DNA of 64,000 nucleotides from Zestomonas carbonaria (GCF_904061905.1 NZ_CAJFCI010000060.1:1-64000), one strand, 5' to 3'; shown: positions 18,594-29,039, counted from the stretch's first letter. Notes: generated by a model not told the origin, from the sequence alone. Program-made: numbers and translations.

Positions 18594-18633
18594 CCCCTCT
18601 CCCCCTGGGAGAGGGGCCGAGGGTGAGGGGCGG
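18594..18633. repeat. CCCCTCTCC / GAGAGGGG hairpin repeat
   Basis: CCCCTCTCCC and GGGAGAGGGG form a stem followed by a GAGGGTGAGGGG tail. The same family occurs as an inverted pair in the acnD-prpF gap (62546-62667). Part of a 243-base gap between rlmL and tatD that otherwise shows no gene. Confidence 0.65.
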
Positions 18634-18704
18634 AATGGATGACAAACCCTAGCTAGCCTGCCCCCACTCGACGGCTTTTTCCGTACAGCCCCTAGCGCTC
18701 TGGA

Positions 18705-19520
18705 TCATGAACCGGCTCCTGGATCGATCGCCGGCAGAGCGAAGAACGCCCGCGCGCAGGCCGTGGTGTGCTCGGCCAGTTGCTCCGGGCTCTCGCCGCG
18801 ATGGCGGGCGACCTCGTGGAGCACCTCGGTGAGGAAGGCCGGCTCGTTGTACTTGGGACGCGGCCGCAGCGTGCGCGGCAGCAGGTAGGGCGCATCGCTT
18901 TCCAGCATCAATCGGCCCCGGGGGATTTCCCGCACCAGCGGATACAGGTGGGTGCCGCGGCGCTCGTCGCAGATCCAGCCGGTGATGCCGATGTGCAGGT
19001 CCAGGTCCAGGTAGCCGAACAGCGCGCGCCGGTCGGCGGTGAAGCAGTGCACCACCGCCGCCGGCAGATGGTCGCGGTAGTCTCGGAGGATTTCGCGCAG
19101 GCGCTGGTCGGCTTCGCGTTCGTGCAGGAACACCGGCAGGCGCAGTTCGGCGGCCAGCGCCAACTGCGCTTCCAGGGCTTTTTCCTGGGCCGGCCGGGGC
19201 GAGAAGTCGCGGTTGAAGTCCAGCCCGCATTCGCCGACCGCGCGCACTTCCGCCTCGTCGAGCAGGCCGCGCAGTTCGCCGGCGCTGGCGGTGTTCCAGT
19301 CGCGGGCATCGTGGGGGTGGACGCCGGCCGTGCAGAACAGCCGCTGGCCGCTTTCGTCCAGCCGGCGGCACATGGCCAGGCTTTCCGCGCTACCGGCCAG
19401 GCTGGTGCCGGTCAGTACGAGTTGGCAGACGCCAGCCCGATAGGCGCGCTCGAGCACCTCCTCGGGATGCCTGGCGAAGCTGGCGTGGGTCAGGTTGACG
19501 CCGATATCGATGAGTTGCAT
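18705..19520 (-). CDS. tatD: TatD family metal-dependent DNase
   Basis: 271 residues. A TIM-barrel metallohydrolase; E. coli TatD is a 3'-5' exonuclease linked to DNA repair and fragmentation. The start [12 protein letters not shown] is that of TatD proper and not of the paralogues YcfH or YjjV. Metal-site blocks are present in order: [47 protein letters not shown] and [11 protein letters not shown]. Gap upstream of its start to mltF (230 bases) is AT-rich and divergent. It is not beside tatABC here, which is usual in pseudomonads. Confidence 0.93.
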   Translation of the reverse strand: MQLIDIGVNLTHASFARHPEEVLERAYRAGVCQLVLTGTSLAGSAESLAMCRRLDESGQRLFCTAGVHPHDARDWNTASAGELRGLLDEAEVRAVGECGLDFNRDFSPRPAQEKALEAQLALAAELRLPVFLHEREADQRLREILRDYRDHLPAAVVHCFTADRRALFGYLDLDLHIGITGWICDERRGTHLYPLVREIPRGRLMLESDAPYLLPRTLRPRPKYNEPAFLTEVLHEVARHRGESPEQLAEHTTACARAFFALPAIDPGAGS

Positions 19521-19750
19521 GGTGGGCCTCGAAACTGGACGGGCAGCATAGCAGAGCGAGGATTTCTAATAAAAAATCATATTAATCATATGCTTGAGAT
19601 TCATTATTAAAGTCGAATAAGCGAATTGGGTTGGCATCCGCCGACAAGCTGTGCGAACCTCCGCGCCCCGCGCCGGGAACTGCCCCTCGACGCCACGCTC
19701 TCAGTCGATCAGTTCGCCCATGTTTTGGCTGATCCACTTCCGGAGACTCG

Positions 19751-21172
19751 ATGACGCGACTGCTGTTGATTCTGCTCTGCCTGTTCGCTTGGCTGCCGCC
19801 GCCGTCGAGCGCCAGCCTGATCGGGCCGCCGGAAACCTGGCAGCGTCCCGGCAGCGAGCGCGACCTGGCGCAGATTCGTCGTAGCGGCGAGTTGCGCGTG
19901 CTGGTCAACCAGAGCCGCAACAGCTCCGGCGAAGTGAAAGGGCAGAGCATTGGCGTCGAGTATCACCGCCTGCGGGCCTTCGCCCAGTACCTCAACCGCA
20001 ATGCCCGCGACGGCCGCAGCGTCGAGCTGAAGATCATCCCCAAGGCCAAGGACCAGTTGCTGGGCGCCCTGCAGCGCGGCGAGGGAGACCTGGTCGCGCC
20101 GGGCGAGCTGCTGAATGCCCGGCGTGGGCAGAACGTCGTCGCCACCGAGCCGTTTCGCAGCAACGTGCCGCTGGTGGTGGTCAGCCGCCAGGGCAACCGC
20201 CGCTACCAGAACCTCGAGCAACTGGCCGGGCGCAGCCTGCTGTTGCCGGCCGGCAGTGCGGTTGGCGAGGCGCTGAGGGGCGTCAACCAGAAGCTGGCGC
20301 AGCGCAAGCTGGAGCCGATGGCGATCGAGTGGGTCGACTCCAGCCTGGCGGTGGAGGACGTGCTGGAGATGGTCCAGGCCGGCATCTTCCCGCGTACCGC
20401 GGTGGAGCAGCCGATCGCCGAGCGTTGGGCCAAGGTGATGCCCAGGCTGCGGGTCGACCGCCACCTGGTGCTGTCCAGTGAAGGCGGCATGAGCTGGTTC
20501 GTGCGCCGCGACGCGCCGATGCTGCGCGCCAGCATCGACCGATTCCGCAAGACCTACCACGCGCCCGATAACCAGGACGCCGATTTCCAGCGGGTCTACC
20601 GGCGTCTTTACCGGGTACACACTCCGCTCGGCCGTCAGGAGCTGCGGCGCCTGGAGAAGGTCCGCCCGGTGCTGCAGAAGCATGCCGAGCAGAGTGGTTT
20701 CGATTGGCTGCTGCTGGCGGCGCTGGCGTTCAAGGAGTCTACCCTGAACCCCGCCGCGCGCGGGGCCGGCGGTGCCACCGGGCTGATGCAGATCACCCCG
20801 GCGGCGGCGCGCAGTGTCGGGGTCGGCAACGTGCAGGCGCTCGACAGCAATGTGCTGGCCGGCACCAAGTACCTGGCGATGATCCGCCGCAACTATTTCA
20901 GCAGCGCGCAGATCAACGAGCGCGAGCGCATGGCGTTCACGCTCGCTGCCTACAACCTCGGCCCGGAGCGGGTGCAAGGCCTGCGTGCCGAGGCGCGCAG
21001 GCGCGGCCTGAACGGCAACCAGTGGTTCTTCCAGGTGGAGCGGGTGGCCATGGAGCAACTGGGGATGGGTGTGGTCAGCTACGTCGGCGCGGTGAACAAG
21101 TACTACCTGGCCTACGATCGCGAGCGGGATTGGCTGGAGCCAAGAGGAAGGCAGGCGGTTAGCACTCGATAA
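19751..21172 (+). CDS. mltF: Membrane-bound lytic transglycosylase F
   Basis: 473 residues with a signal peptide (LLLILLCLFAWLPPPSSA). The N-terminal half is a periplasmic substrate-binding-like (SBP_bac_3) domain, beginning DLAQIRRSGELRVLVNQSRN. The C-terminal half is an SLT lytic transglycosylase domain with catalytic Glu329 in AFKESTLNP, then GATGLMQITPAAA and AAYNLGPERV. It cleaves peptidoglycan to 1,6-anhydromuropeptides; the regulatory domain of P. aeruginosa MltF senses muropeptides. I see no lipobox cysteine, so anchoring may be peripheral or through the barrel membrane face. The upstream region is AT-rich. Confidence 0.94.
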   Translation: MTRLLLILLCLFAWLPPPSSASLIGPPETWQRPGSERDLAQIRRSGELRVLVNQSRNSSGEVKGQSIGVEYHRLRAFAQYLNRNARDGRSVELKIIPKAKDQLLGALQRGEGDLVAPGELLNARRGQNVVATEPFRSNVPLVVVSRQGNRRYQNLEQLAGRSLLLPAGSAVGEALRGVNQKLAQRKLEPMAIEWVDSSLAVEDVLEMVQAGIFPRTAVEQPIAERWAKVMPRLRVDRHLVLSSEGGMSWFVRRDAPMLRASIDRFRKTYHAPDNQDADFQRVYRRLYRVHTPLGRQELRRLEKVRPVLQKHAEQSGFDWLLLAALAFKESTLNPAARGAGGATGLMQITPAAARSVGVGNVQALDSNVLAGTKYLAMIRRNYFSSAQINERERMAFTLAAYNLGPERVQGLRAEARRRGLNGNQWFFQVERVAMEQLGMGVVSYVGAVNKYYLAYDRERDWLEPRGRQAVSTR

Positions 21173-21281
21173 ATATCCATTTATTAGATGTGTTTTAAGC
21201 GGTTTTTGCGCTTTTGTTATCGAAAAATGTAGCTAACCTTGTCTCCGTCAACACCCACTTTCCGACAAGGACCCTGGCACC

Positions 21282-21716
21282 ATGAACGACATCCTCAAGG
21301 CAGTTTTCGCCACCCACGCCGGCTACGGCATCACCCTGCTGCGCGTGGTCACCGGCCTGACCTTCGCCGCCCACGGCGCCCAGAAGCTGTTCGCCTGGTT
21401 CGGTGGCTACGGCCTGGCCGGCACCGGCCAATGGATGGATAGCATCGGCATCACTCCCGGCTACCTGATGGCCCTGATGGCCGGCGGCGCCGAGTTCTTC
21501 GGCGGCCTGGCCCTGGTGGTCGGCCTGCTGGTGCGGCCGGCGGCGCTGTCGCTGGTGATCGCCATGCTGGTGGCGGTGTTTACTGTGCACTGGGCCAATG
21601 GCTTCTTCATCACCGCCAACGGCTTCGAGTACGCGATGATCCTCGGCCTGATCAGCGCGGTACTGCTGGTCGAAGGTGCCGGCAAGCTGTCGCTGGACCG
21701 TCGCATCGCCGGCTGA
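21282..21716 (+). CDS. DoxX family membrane protein
   Basis: 144 residues with four membrane helices. The DoxX signature is clear: LRVVTGLTFAAHGAQKLF near residue 25, then GGAEFFGGLALVVGLLVRPAAL and a fourth helix MILGLISAVLLVEG. DoxX-like proteins are small integral membrane proteins linked in other bacteria to oxidative and disulfide stress, but a precise role is not known for this subgroup. It stands alone after an AT-rich leader and is closed by a strong bidirectional hairpin that it shares with lipA. Confidence 0.88.
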   Translation: MNDILKAVFATHAGYGITLLRVVTGLTFAAHGAQKLFAWFGGYGLAGTGQWMDSIGITPGYLMALMAGGAEFFGGLALVVGLLVRPAALSLVIAMLVAVFTVHWANGFFITANGFEYAMILGLISAVLLVEGAGKLSLDRRIAG

Positions 21717-21734
21717 AACAAACCCTGCAAGAAC

Positions 21735-21758
21735 AAAAGCCCGCATTCGCGGGCTTTT
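21735..21758. terminator. Bidirectional terminator between doxX and lipA
   Basis: AAAAGCCCGC - ATTC - GCGGGCTTTT, a perfect 10-bp stem with A and T runs on the two sides, so it can end doxX transcripts (+) and lipA transcripts (-). Confidence 0.88.
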
Positions 21759-21777
21759 GTCGTTGTGCCGGGACGCT

Positions 21778-22773
<996 letters not shown>

Positions 22774-22804
22774 TCAGCCCATCCTGGACTATCCCTGGAC
22801 GATG

Positions 22805-22819
22805 GCAGGAAGCGTGCCA
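22805..22819 (-). promoter_or_regulatory. Candidate sigma-54 promoter of lipA
   Basis: On the minus strand TGGCACGCTTCCTGC has the exact GG-N10-GC (-24/-12) spacing and differs from the consensus TGGCAC-N5-TTGC at one base. It would start transcription about 75 bases before the lipA ATG. The P. aeruginosa and P. alcaligenes lipA genes are known to use sigma-54 promoters. Confidence 0.65.
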
Positions 22820-22998
22820 GCCAACCGGGGCGTGTGGGCGGGAGGCTCTGGCGTGCGCCCTGGGGGGCAGGGCGCGGAAAGGCGGGGATCGCGCGATGCC
22901 GGCGGCTGTTACGCGCTGAAACGGGAACTGCGAGGCAGGAAGCGGGAAATTGTCGGACAGTTTGCCGACGATGCCGGCCGACTAGCCGAAAGTAGGGT

Positions 22999-24015
22999 TC
23001 AGCTTCTCGGTTGCCGCTCGGCCTGGTGCAACTGCTCGGCGGCTTCCAGGCGCAGCCGTTCGCGCTCGTCGAAACGCTCCTCGGCCAGGCGCTGGATGGC
23101 CGTCCGCCTGTCCGTTTCGCTCAGGCCCTCCTGGGCTTCGATCCTGGCTTTTTCGGCGCTGTACTCCGCCACGCGCTGCTTCCAGGCGGAGCGGCGCTGG
23201 TCGAGCGCTTCCAGCCGGGCGGTGGCTTCGCTGCCGACCAGTTGCTGGCGCAGCGCGCGAATCTGCTCGGGGCTGCCGCCCTGGGCGCGCAACTCGGCCG
23301 TGCGGGCCTGCAATTCGCTCTGCAACTGCGGCAGCACGCTGTCCTGCAATTCCTCCGGCAGGCTTTCCCGCAGCCGGTCGATGGCCGCGCCCTTGGCGGC
23401 GGCGTCCAGGCTGTCGTCGCGGCTGATCGCCATGCGCTCCAGGTTGAACCGGTTGTAGGTCTCCTCCAGGGCGAAGAACGCCTGGTGCGCCTCGGGGCTG
23501 AACGTCCGGGCGCGCAGGTCATGGACCGCCGCCTCGCGCCGGCGGATGGCGTCCAGGTCGTCGAGCAGCGGCAGGTCGCGTTCCAGCATCACCAGTTCGC
23601 GCTTGTAGTCGAGGTACTGGTCGAGCAGGGCGAGGGCCTGGTCTTCGGCGGGTTGTTGCAGCACGCCGGCGATATAGCCCCGCAGGCGTTCGATGCTGGT
23701 CTTCAGCGGTTCCTCGCCGATGGCGCTGAGGAAGTAGTCGAATAGATGGCGGACGTCCGAGTCGATGACCAGATTGCCCGCCTCGTCGACGCTGAGGCGG
23801 CCATCCACCTCGGTGCCTCGGAACGACGGCGGCAGGGGCGCGACCCCGGCTGGCAGCGCGGTTGCCTGCGGGGATTCCAGCGGCGTCTCGGCAGGGCTCA
23901 TGTCGATGACGGCGGGGGCTGTCGGTGTGTTGGGCAGCGGCTCGGGCTGCCGGTCGAGGAACACGGCTACGGCGACGGCGAACGAGACGGGCAGCAGGAA
24001 CAGCAGTTTTTTCAC
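22999..24015 (-). CDS. lif: Lipase-specific foldase (Lif)
   Basis: 338 residues from GTG 24015 ([12 protein letters not shown]); the frame runs 18 codons further but the membrane anchor starts here, as in other Lif proteins. One N-terminal membrane helix, a Pro/Ala-rich linker (residues ~22-65) and a large helical periplasmic domain. The steric-chaperone motif RxxFDY(F/C)LSAxGE is present as [13 protein letters not shown] (residues 89-101). It folds LipA in the periplasm. The gene precedes lipA in transcription order, the reverse of the usual Pseudomonas lipA-lipH order. Confidence 0.93.
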   Translation of the reverse strand: MKKLLFLLPVSFAVAVAVFLDRQPEPLPNTPTAPAVIDMSPAETPLESPQATALPAGVAPLPPSFRGTEVDGRLSVDEAGNLVIDSDVRHLFDYFLSAIGEEPLKTSIERLRGYIAGVLQQPAEDQALALLDQYLDYKRELVMLERDLPLLDDLDAIRRREAAVHDLRARTFSPEAHQAFFALEETYNRFNLERMAISRDDSLDAAAKGAAIDRLRESLPEELQDSVLPQLQSELQARTAELRAQGGSPEQIRALRQQLVGSEATARLEALDQRRSAWKQRVAEYSAEKARIEAQEGLSETDRRTAIQRLAEERFDERERLRLEAAEQLHQAERQPRS

Positions 24016-24183
24016 AAGGGATTCCCTGGATGGCGAGCGGGGCTGGGGATTCTGCGAGGCACAAGCCATGCCATGCCCGGGGATTCGGCCGGGAAAGGCT
24101 CTGGCGCGCGGCTTTGCCAGGAGCCCCGCCTTTCCGAAGCCTATGGCGGAGGTTACCCGCTGTAACGGTGCCGCATGCGCGGC

Positions 24184-24202
24184 GTAGGGTGGGCTTCAGC
24201 CC
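24184..24202. repeat. GTGGGCTTCAGCCCA palindrome, copy 1
   Basis: GTAGGGTGGGCTTCAGCCCA between lif and thpR. The core recurs at 25272-25289 and 39012-39029. Confidence 0.6.
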
Positions 24203-24226
24203 AGCAAAGAACGCCCGCTGGGATCT

Positions 24227-24745
24227 TCAAGCCCGCAACGGCCATCGGCCGAGCGCCTTGTAGCGGGAACCGCTGGCAGCGTGTTCCGACACGAACAGTG
24301 CGAACTCGCCGACTCGCCAGGCGAAGTCCGGCTGCGTCGCACCAGGCGCTTTCGTGCAGTGGCGCACCAGGGTCAGGTGCGGGCGGAACGGGCGGGTTTC
24401 CAGGGCGAAGCCCGCGTGCAGCAGCCGTTCGCGCAGGGCCTGTTCCAGCGCCAGGAGCGCTTCGGGCGTCTGGCTGGGGACCAGGTGCAGCAGCCCGTTG
24501 CGCCAGTGGCCGAGGCTATCCAGGCGCAGTTCGAAGCTGTCCCCTGTGACACCGGCGGCCAGGGTTTTCAGCTCGTCCAGCCGCCCGCGCGGTTGCGCGC
24601 CCAGGAAGGCCAGGGTGATGTGCAGGTTCTCCGCCGCCACCGGCCGGCCGGACAGCTCCAGGCCGTCGCGCCAGTCGGCCATCGCCCGGGCCGTCTCGGC
24701 CGGGCATGGCAGGGCGAAGAACAGGCGCAGCGGCGGTGTGCTCAT
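24227..24745 (-). CDS. thpR: RNA 2',3'-cyclic phosphodiesterase (2'-5' RNA ligase family)
   Basis: 172 residues, a member of the 2H phosphoesterase superfamily. Both catalytic HxT/Sx motifs are visible: HITLAFLG near residue 42 and HLTLVRHC near residue 125. The N-terminus RLFFALPCP and the block LLHLVPSQ fit the ThpR/LigT family. E. coli ThpR opens 2',3'-cyclic phosphates on RNA and can reversibly form 2'-5' links; its cellular role remains unclear. It is a single gene placed between the lipase pair and a divergent small gene. Confidence 0.9.
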   Translation of the reverse strand: MSTPPLRLFFALPCPAETARAMADWRDGLELSGRPVAAENLHITLAFLGAQPRGRLDELKTLAAGVTGDSFELRLDSLGHWRNGLLHLVPSQTPEALLALEQALRERLLHAGFALETRPFRPHLTLVRHCTKAPGATQPDFAWRVGEFALFVSEHAASGSRYKALGRWPLRA

Positions 24746-24934
24746 CGGTGGCTCCTCGGTCGCCTTGACAGTATCGCCGGAGGTTATCCAGAATGCCGCC
24801 CAAGCGCCGATTTAAACAGCTACTTGCGGGGCGCGGAGGCCTTTTCACGAAGGCATCGAAATACCGCTAAAGCGCTGGTTCGGTGTCGCCTCTCACCGCA
24901 TCCCAGCGGGATTCACGAGGCGGAGACTCGCACC

Positions 24935-25261
24935 ATGACCTGTCCCCAACCACTCGTTCGCCTGGCGCCGATCACCAGTGGATTGCTGCTGCGCAACCCC
25001 AAGGTGCTGCTCGGCGGCGCCCATCAACCGACCCTGCTGCGTTATCTCGAAGGCTGGCCCAAGCGCTGGAGCAGGCCGCGTACCCTGCTGATCCAGTTCG
25101 CCCGGGAAGGAGAATCGCTCGAACGCTTCGCCACCGACAGCTTCGACCTCGCCGTGGTCCAGGCGCCCAGTGCGGAACAGTTGCCGGAGCTGGTTCGTCA
25201 ATTGACCCGGGTGGCCCGCCAGGGGCTGATCACCCGTCGTCCGCATGGGGTGCGGTCCTAG
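24935..25261 (+). CDS. Hypothetical protein, methyltransferase-like fragment
   Basis: 108 residues from ATG 24935, with AGGCGGAG upstream. MTCPQPLVRLAPITSGLLLR is followed by TLLIQFAREGES, DSFDLAVVQAPSAEQLPELV and RVARQGLITRR. The second half looks like the late strands of a class I SAM methyltransferase (FDLAVV and later GLI) without the glycine-rich SAM motif, so it is probably not catalytic. I recognise it as a short conserved pseudomonad protein of unknown role. It converges on greB. Confidence 0.65.
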   Translation: MTCPQPLVRLAPITSGLLLRNPKVLLGGAHQPTLLRYLEGWPKRWSRPRTLLIQFAREGESLERFATDSFDLAVVQAPSAEQLPELVRQLTRVARQGLITRRPHGVRS

Positions 25262-25271
25262 GCAGGGCGGT

Positions 25272-25289
25272 GGTGGGCTTCAGCCCACC
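25272..25289. repeat. GGTGGGCTTCAGCCCACC palindrome, copy 2
   Basis: Stem of 8 bp around a two-base loop, between the convergent hypothetical gene and greB. No strong T-tract, so a dispersed repeat that may still act as a weak terminator. Confidence 0.65.
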
Positions 25290-25305
25290 GAGCGAAGCCA
25301 CGCCA

Positions 25306-25803
25306 TCAGGGATATTCGATGGCGATGATGTAGCAGAGCTTTTCGCCGGTCGGCGTGTGTACCCGGACTTCCGCGTCCAGGGTCTTGCCGACCAGGGCGC
25401 GGGCGAGGGGCGAGTCGATGCTGATCAGGTTCTGCTTCAGGTCCAGTTCGTCCGGGCCGACGATGCGGTAGCGCGACTGTTCGCCGTCCTCGTCCTCGAT
25501 GGTCACCCAGGCGCCGAAGTACACCTTGCCGGTGTCCGCCGGGCGTTCCTTCACCACCTTGAGGTTTTCCAGACGCTTGGTCAGGAAGCGCACGCGGCTG
25601 TCGATCTCGCGCAGCATCTTCTTGCCATAGGTGTACTCGGCGTTTTCCGAGCGATCGCCCTGGGCGGCCGCCTCGCTGACCGCCTGGGTCACCTGGGGGC
25701 GGCGTACGTGCCAGAGCTCGTGGAGTTCGGCGCGCATTCGCGCCTCGCCTTCCGGCGTGATCAGGGGAGTGCCCGCGCTGCGGGGGGGACGATAGCGGCT
25801 CAT
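25306..25803 (-). CDS. greB: Transcription elongation factor GreB
   Basis: 165 residues. Rescues backtracked RNA polymerase by inserting a coiled coil into the secondary channel and stimulating transcript cleavage. The N-terminal coiled coil carries ITPEGEARMRAELHELW and the tip acidic/aromatic block GDRSENAEYTYGKK, with KKMLREIDSRVRFL closing the hairpin. The C-terminal FKBP-like domain has VYFGAWVTIEDEDG, YRIVGPDELD and ISIDSPLARALVGK. Length and VYFGAWV favour GreB over GreA. It lies head to tail after the ABC exporter genes with a 39-base gap. Confidence 0.93.
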   Translation of the reverse strand: MSRYRPPRSAGTPLITPEGEARMRAELHELWHVRRPQVTQAVSEAAAQGDRSENAEYTYGKKMLREIDSRVRFLTKRLENLKVVKERPADTGKVYFGAWVTIEDEDGEQSRYRIVGPDELDLKQNLISIDSPLARALVGKTLDAEVRVHTPTGEKLCYIIAIEYP

Positions 25804-25842
25804 GAGTCGACGGACCGGTGAAAAATCGACAGTTTACCAAGC

Positions 25843-28356
25843 TCAGCTTTCGCGCAGCACGGCCAGCGGACTGATTCGCAGCGCGCGGCGGGTGCCCAGC
25901 AGCCCGGCAACGCCGACCAGCAGCGCGCCGATCAGCGGCAGTACCAGCAGCCAGGGATGCGGCTGCCAGGGCAGCTCGAAAGCGAAGCGGTAGAGCAGGA
26001 AGCTCACCAGTTCGCAACCCAGCGCGGCGAGCAGGCCGCTACAGGCGCCGAGCAGGGCGAACTCGGCGCGCCGGGCCTGCACCAGCAACTCGCGGCGGGC
26101 GCCGAGGGCGCGCAGCAGGGCACCCTGGCGGATGCGTTCGTCGAGGGTCGCCTGGAGGCCGGCGAACAGCACGGCCAGGCCGGCGGCGAGCACGAACAGC
26201 AGCACGTACTCCACCGCCAGGGTCACCTGGGCGAGGATGCTGCGCAGTTGCGCCAGCAGGGCATCCACCTGTAGCAGGGTGACCGCCGGGAAGGCGCGGG
26301 ACAGCTCGACCAGTTGCCGCTCCTGATTGGCCGGCAGGTAGAAGCTGGCCAGGTAGGTGACCGGCAGGTCGCGCAGCGTGCCGGGCTCGAAGACCATGTA
26401 GAAGTTGGGCTGGAAGTTGTCCCACTTGACCTCGCGCAGGCTGGTGATCCGGGCGTCGCGCTCGATCCCGCCGACGTTGAAGCTGAGCTGGTCGCCGAGT
26501 TGCAGCCCGAGGCTGGCGGCCAGGTCGGATTCCACCGAGACGCCCGGCAACTCGCCGGCCGGGACACCGTTCCACCACTGGCCTGCCGCCAACCGGTTGC
26601 CGGATGGCAGCTCGGCGGACCAGGTCAGGCTGAGGTCGCGACGGGTGGCGCGGCGGCCTTCGCTGTCCTGGCTGTCCTTGCTGACCACCTGCCTGACCGG
26701 CTCGCCATTGATGGCCACCAGCCGCCCGGGCACCACCGGGTAGAGCGGCGAGGCGTTCGGCGAGAGCTTGGCCAGCCGCGCGGAGAAGGCATCGTGATCG
26801 GCCGGCAGCACGTTGAGGGCGAAATGATTGGGCGCATCGGGCGGCAACTGGGCCTGCCAGGTGTCCAGCAACTCGCCGCGCAGCAGGGTGATCAGGGCCA
26901 TGGCCAGCAGGATCAGGCCGAACGCCAGGGCCTGGCCGGCGGCGGCCAGCGGATGGCGCAGCAGTTGCCCGAGCCCCAGGCGCCAGGGCAGGGCGGCGCG
27001 CGCCAGCAGCCGGCGCAGGCCACGCAGGCCGAGCAACAGCAGGCTGCCGAGCAGCAGGGCGGCGATCAGGCCGCCGCCGAGCAGCGACAGGGTCAGCCGC
27101 AGGTCGAGGCTCAGCCGCCACATGATCAGCCCGAGGGCCAGGACCGCGGCGCCATAGACCAGCCAGACGCTCGGCGGCGTCGGCAGCAGGTCACTACGCA
27201 GCACGCGCAGCGGGGGAACTCGGCCCAGCGAGGCCAGCGGCGGCAGGGCGAATCCCGCCAGGGCCACCAGGCCGGTGGCGATGCCGGCCAGCGCCGGCGT
27301 CGGGCCGCCCGCCGGTACCTCCGGTGGCAGCAGGTCACGCAATAGATAGAAGAGTCCGTACTGGCCGAACCAGCCGAGCAGGGCGCCGGCCAGGCAGGCC
27401 AGGCCGCCGAGCATGGCCAGTTGCAGGGTGAACAGGCCGAGCGTTTCGCGCCGCGACAGGCCCAGGCAGCGGAGCAGGGCGCTGGCGTCGAAGCGGCGGC
27501 TGGCGAAGCGCGCGGCGGACAAGGCGACCGCGACGCCGGCGAGCAGCACCGCGGCCAGGCTGGCGAGGTTCAGGTAGCGTTCGGCGCGACCCAGGGCGCC
27601 GCCGACCTGGCGGTTGCCGTGGCGCGCGTCCTCGATCCGCTGGTTGGGCGCCAGTCCCGCTTCGATGGCCTGCCGATAGGCCGTCAGGGCATCCTGGTCG
27701 CCGCGCCAGAGCTCGCGGTAGCGCACCCGGCTGCCGGGCTGCACGATGCCGGTCGCTTCCAGGTCGTCGAAGTGCATCAGCACGTGCGGGTTGAGGCTGT
27801 AGAAATCGCCGCCGCGATCGGGTTCGTAGGTCAGCACGCGGGTCAGGCGCAGGCTCTTGTTGCCGACGTCGATGCTGTCGCCGGGCTTGAGGTCGAGGGC
27901 GGCGAACAGGCGCGCCTCGGCCCAGGCCTCGCCGGGGCGGGGTCCGCCGCCGGTGGTTTCCGGCTGGTAGGGCGCGTCGGCGCTCTTCAGTTGGCCGCGC
28001 AGCGGATAGGCGCTGTCGGCAGCCTTGACGCTGGCCAACTGGATGCCGTTGTCGGTGGCGATCACGCTGGAGAACTCGACCACTCGCGCGTGGTCGAGGC
28101 CGAGGCGCTGACCGGCTGCGATCTGTTCGGCCGTAGCTGGCGAGCTGCTGTCGAGCACCAGGTCGGCGCCGAGGAACTCGGTGGCGCGCAGCAGCATGGA
28201 GGCGTTCAGCCGGGCGCCGAAGTAGCCGATGGCGGTGCTGGCGGCGACCGCCACCAGCAGGGCGAAGAACAGCACCCGCAATTCCCCCGAGCGGGCGTCG
28301 CGGAGCAACTGGCGGCAGGCCAGCCCGGCCAGGCGGGAGAAAGGCAGGCTGCGCAT
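25843..28356 (-). CDS. ABC transporter permease, FtsX/MacB type (YbbP-like)
   Basis: 837 residues. N-terminal helix (LRVLFFALLVAVAASTAIGYF), a large periplasmic domain (~45-250), then membrane helix groups, a second periplasmic domain (~470-690) and a last trio of helices (residues ~715-830) ending LRISPLAVLRE. This is the double-FtsX organisation of YbbP-type exporters, mechanotransmission proteins that act on periplasmic or membrane substrates. The start overlaps the ATPase stop by one base (TGATG), so the two are coupled. Substrate unknown; the adjacent divergent tesA gene is the same neighbour as in E. coli ybbA-ybbP-tesA. Confidence 0.9.
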   Translation of the reverse strand: MRSLPFSRLAGLACRQLLRDARSGELRVLFFALLVAVAASTAIGYFGARLNASMLLRATEFLGADLVLDSSSPATAEQIAAGQRLGLDHARVVEFSSVIATDNGIQLASVKAADSAYPLRGQLKSADAPYQPETTGGGPRPGEAWAEARLFAALDLKPGDSIDVGNKSLRLTRVLTYEPDRGGDFYSLNPHVLMHFDDLEATGIVQPGSRVRYRELWRGDQDALTAYRQAIEAGLAPNQRIEDARHGNRQVGGALGRAERYLNLASLAAVLLAGVAVALSAARFASRRFDASALLRCLGLSRRETLGLFTLQLAMLGGLACLAGALLGWFGQYGLFYLLRDLLPPEVPAGGPTPALAGIATGLVALAGFALPPLASLGRVPPLRVLRSDLLPTPPSVWLVYGAAVLALGLIMWRLSLDLRLTLSLLGGGLIAALLLGSLLLLGLRGLRRLLARAALPWRLGLGQLLRHPLAAAGQALAFGLILLAMALITLLRGELLDTWQAQLPPDAPNHFALNVLPADHDAFSARLAKLSPNASPLYPVVPGRLVAINGEPVRQVVSKDSQDSEGRRATRRDLSLTWSAELPSGNRLAAGQWWNGVPAGELPGVSVESDLAASLGLQLGDQLSFNVGGIERDARITSLREVKWDNFQPNFYMVFEPGTLRDLPVTYLASFYLPANQERQLVELSRAFPAVTLLQVDALLAQLRSILAQVTLAVEYVLLFVLAAGLAVLFAGLQATLDERIRQGALLRALGARRELLVQARRAEFALLGACSGLLAALGCELVSFLLYRFAFELPWQPHPWLLVLPLIGALLVGVAGLLGTRRALRISPLAVLRES

Positions 28357-29039
28357 CAGGGTTCCACCTGATCGACCAGCCGGCCGCCTTCGAGGCGGAT
28401 CAGGCGCCGGCAGCGGTGCGCCAGGCGTTCGTCGTGGGTGACCAGTACCAGCGTGGTGCCGCGTTCCTGGTTCAGCTCGAAGAGCAGGTCGCTGATGTGC
28501 TCGCCGGTATGGCTGTCGAGGTTGCCGGTCGGCTCGTCGGCGAACAGCACGTCAGGTTCGGCGGCGAAGGCGCGGGCGATGGCCACCCGCTGCTGCTCGC
28601 CGCCGGACAACTGGCGCGGCGAATGGCCGAGGCGCGCCTCCAGGCCGACCCGCCGCAGCAGGTCGACGGCGCGCTCGCGGGCGTCGCTGCGGCCTTCCAG
28701 CTCCAGCGGCAGCATGACGTTCTCCAGCGCATTGAGGTTGTCGAGCAACTGGAAGGACTGGAACACGAAGCCGATGTGCTCGGCGCGGACCTTGGCGCGC
28801 TGGTCCTCGTCCAGCTTGCCGAGCTCGTGGCCGACCAGCGAAACCTCGCCGGCGCTGGGCAGGTCGAGTCCGGCGAGCAGGCCGAGCAGGGTGGACTTGC
28901 CGGAACCGGAGGTGCCGACGATGGCCAGGCTGTCTCCGCGTTTCAGGGCGAGCGAGAGGTCGTGGAGGATGGTCAGGTCGCCTTCCGCGCCGGAGACCAC
29001 TTTGCTAAGGTTCCGCGCAGTCAGAATACTCTCGCTCAT
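28356..29039 (-). CDS. ABC transporter ATP-binding protein (YbbA-like)
   Basis: 227 residues, the MacB/LolD subfamily. Walker A is GTSGSGKST (residues ~42-50), the Q-loop is FVFQSFQLL, the signature LSGGEQQRVAIARAF and Walker B VLFADEPTGNLD, followed by the switch His in LVTHDE. It pairs with the overlapping FtsX-type permease. The start codon lies only 10 bases from the start of divergent tesA, so the two promoters must overlap the opposite gene. Confidence 0.93.
   Translation of the reverse strand: MSESILTARNLSKVVSGAEGDLTILHDLSLALKRGDSLAIVGTSGSGKSTLLGLLAGLDLPSAGEVSLVGHELGKLDEDQRAKVRAEHIGFVFQSFQLLDNLNALENVMLPLELEGRSDARERAVDLLRRVGLEARLGHSPRQLSGGEQQRVAIARAFAAEPDVLFADEPTGNLDSHTGEHISDLLFELNQERGTTLVLVTHDERLAHRCRRLIRLEGGRLVDQVEP

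Noticed and set aside
24016..24069. Longer foldase start
   Set aside because: The added 18 residues (Ser/Pro/Arg-rich) precede the membrane anchor, which in Lif proteins begins right at the start; GTG 24015 fits.
24935..25261. Functional SAM methyltransferase
   Set aside because: No glycine-rich SAM-binding motif is present in the 108 residues; only late strands of the fold are suggested.
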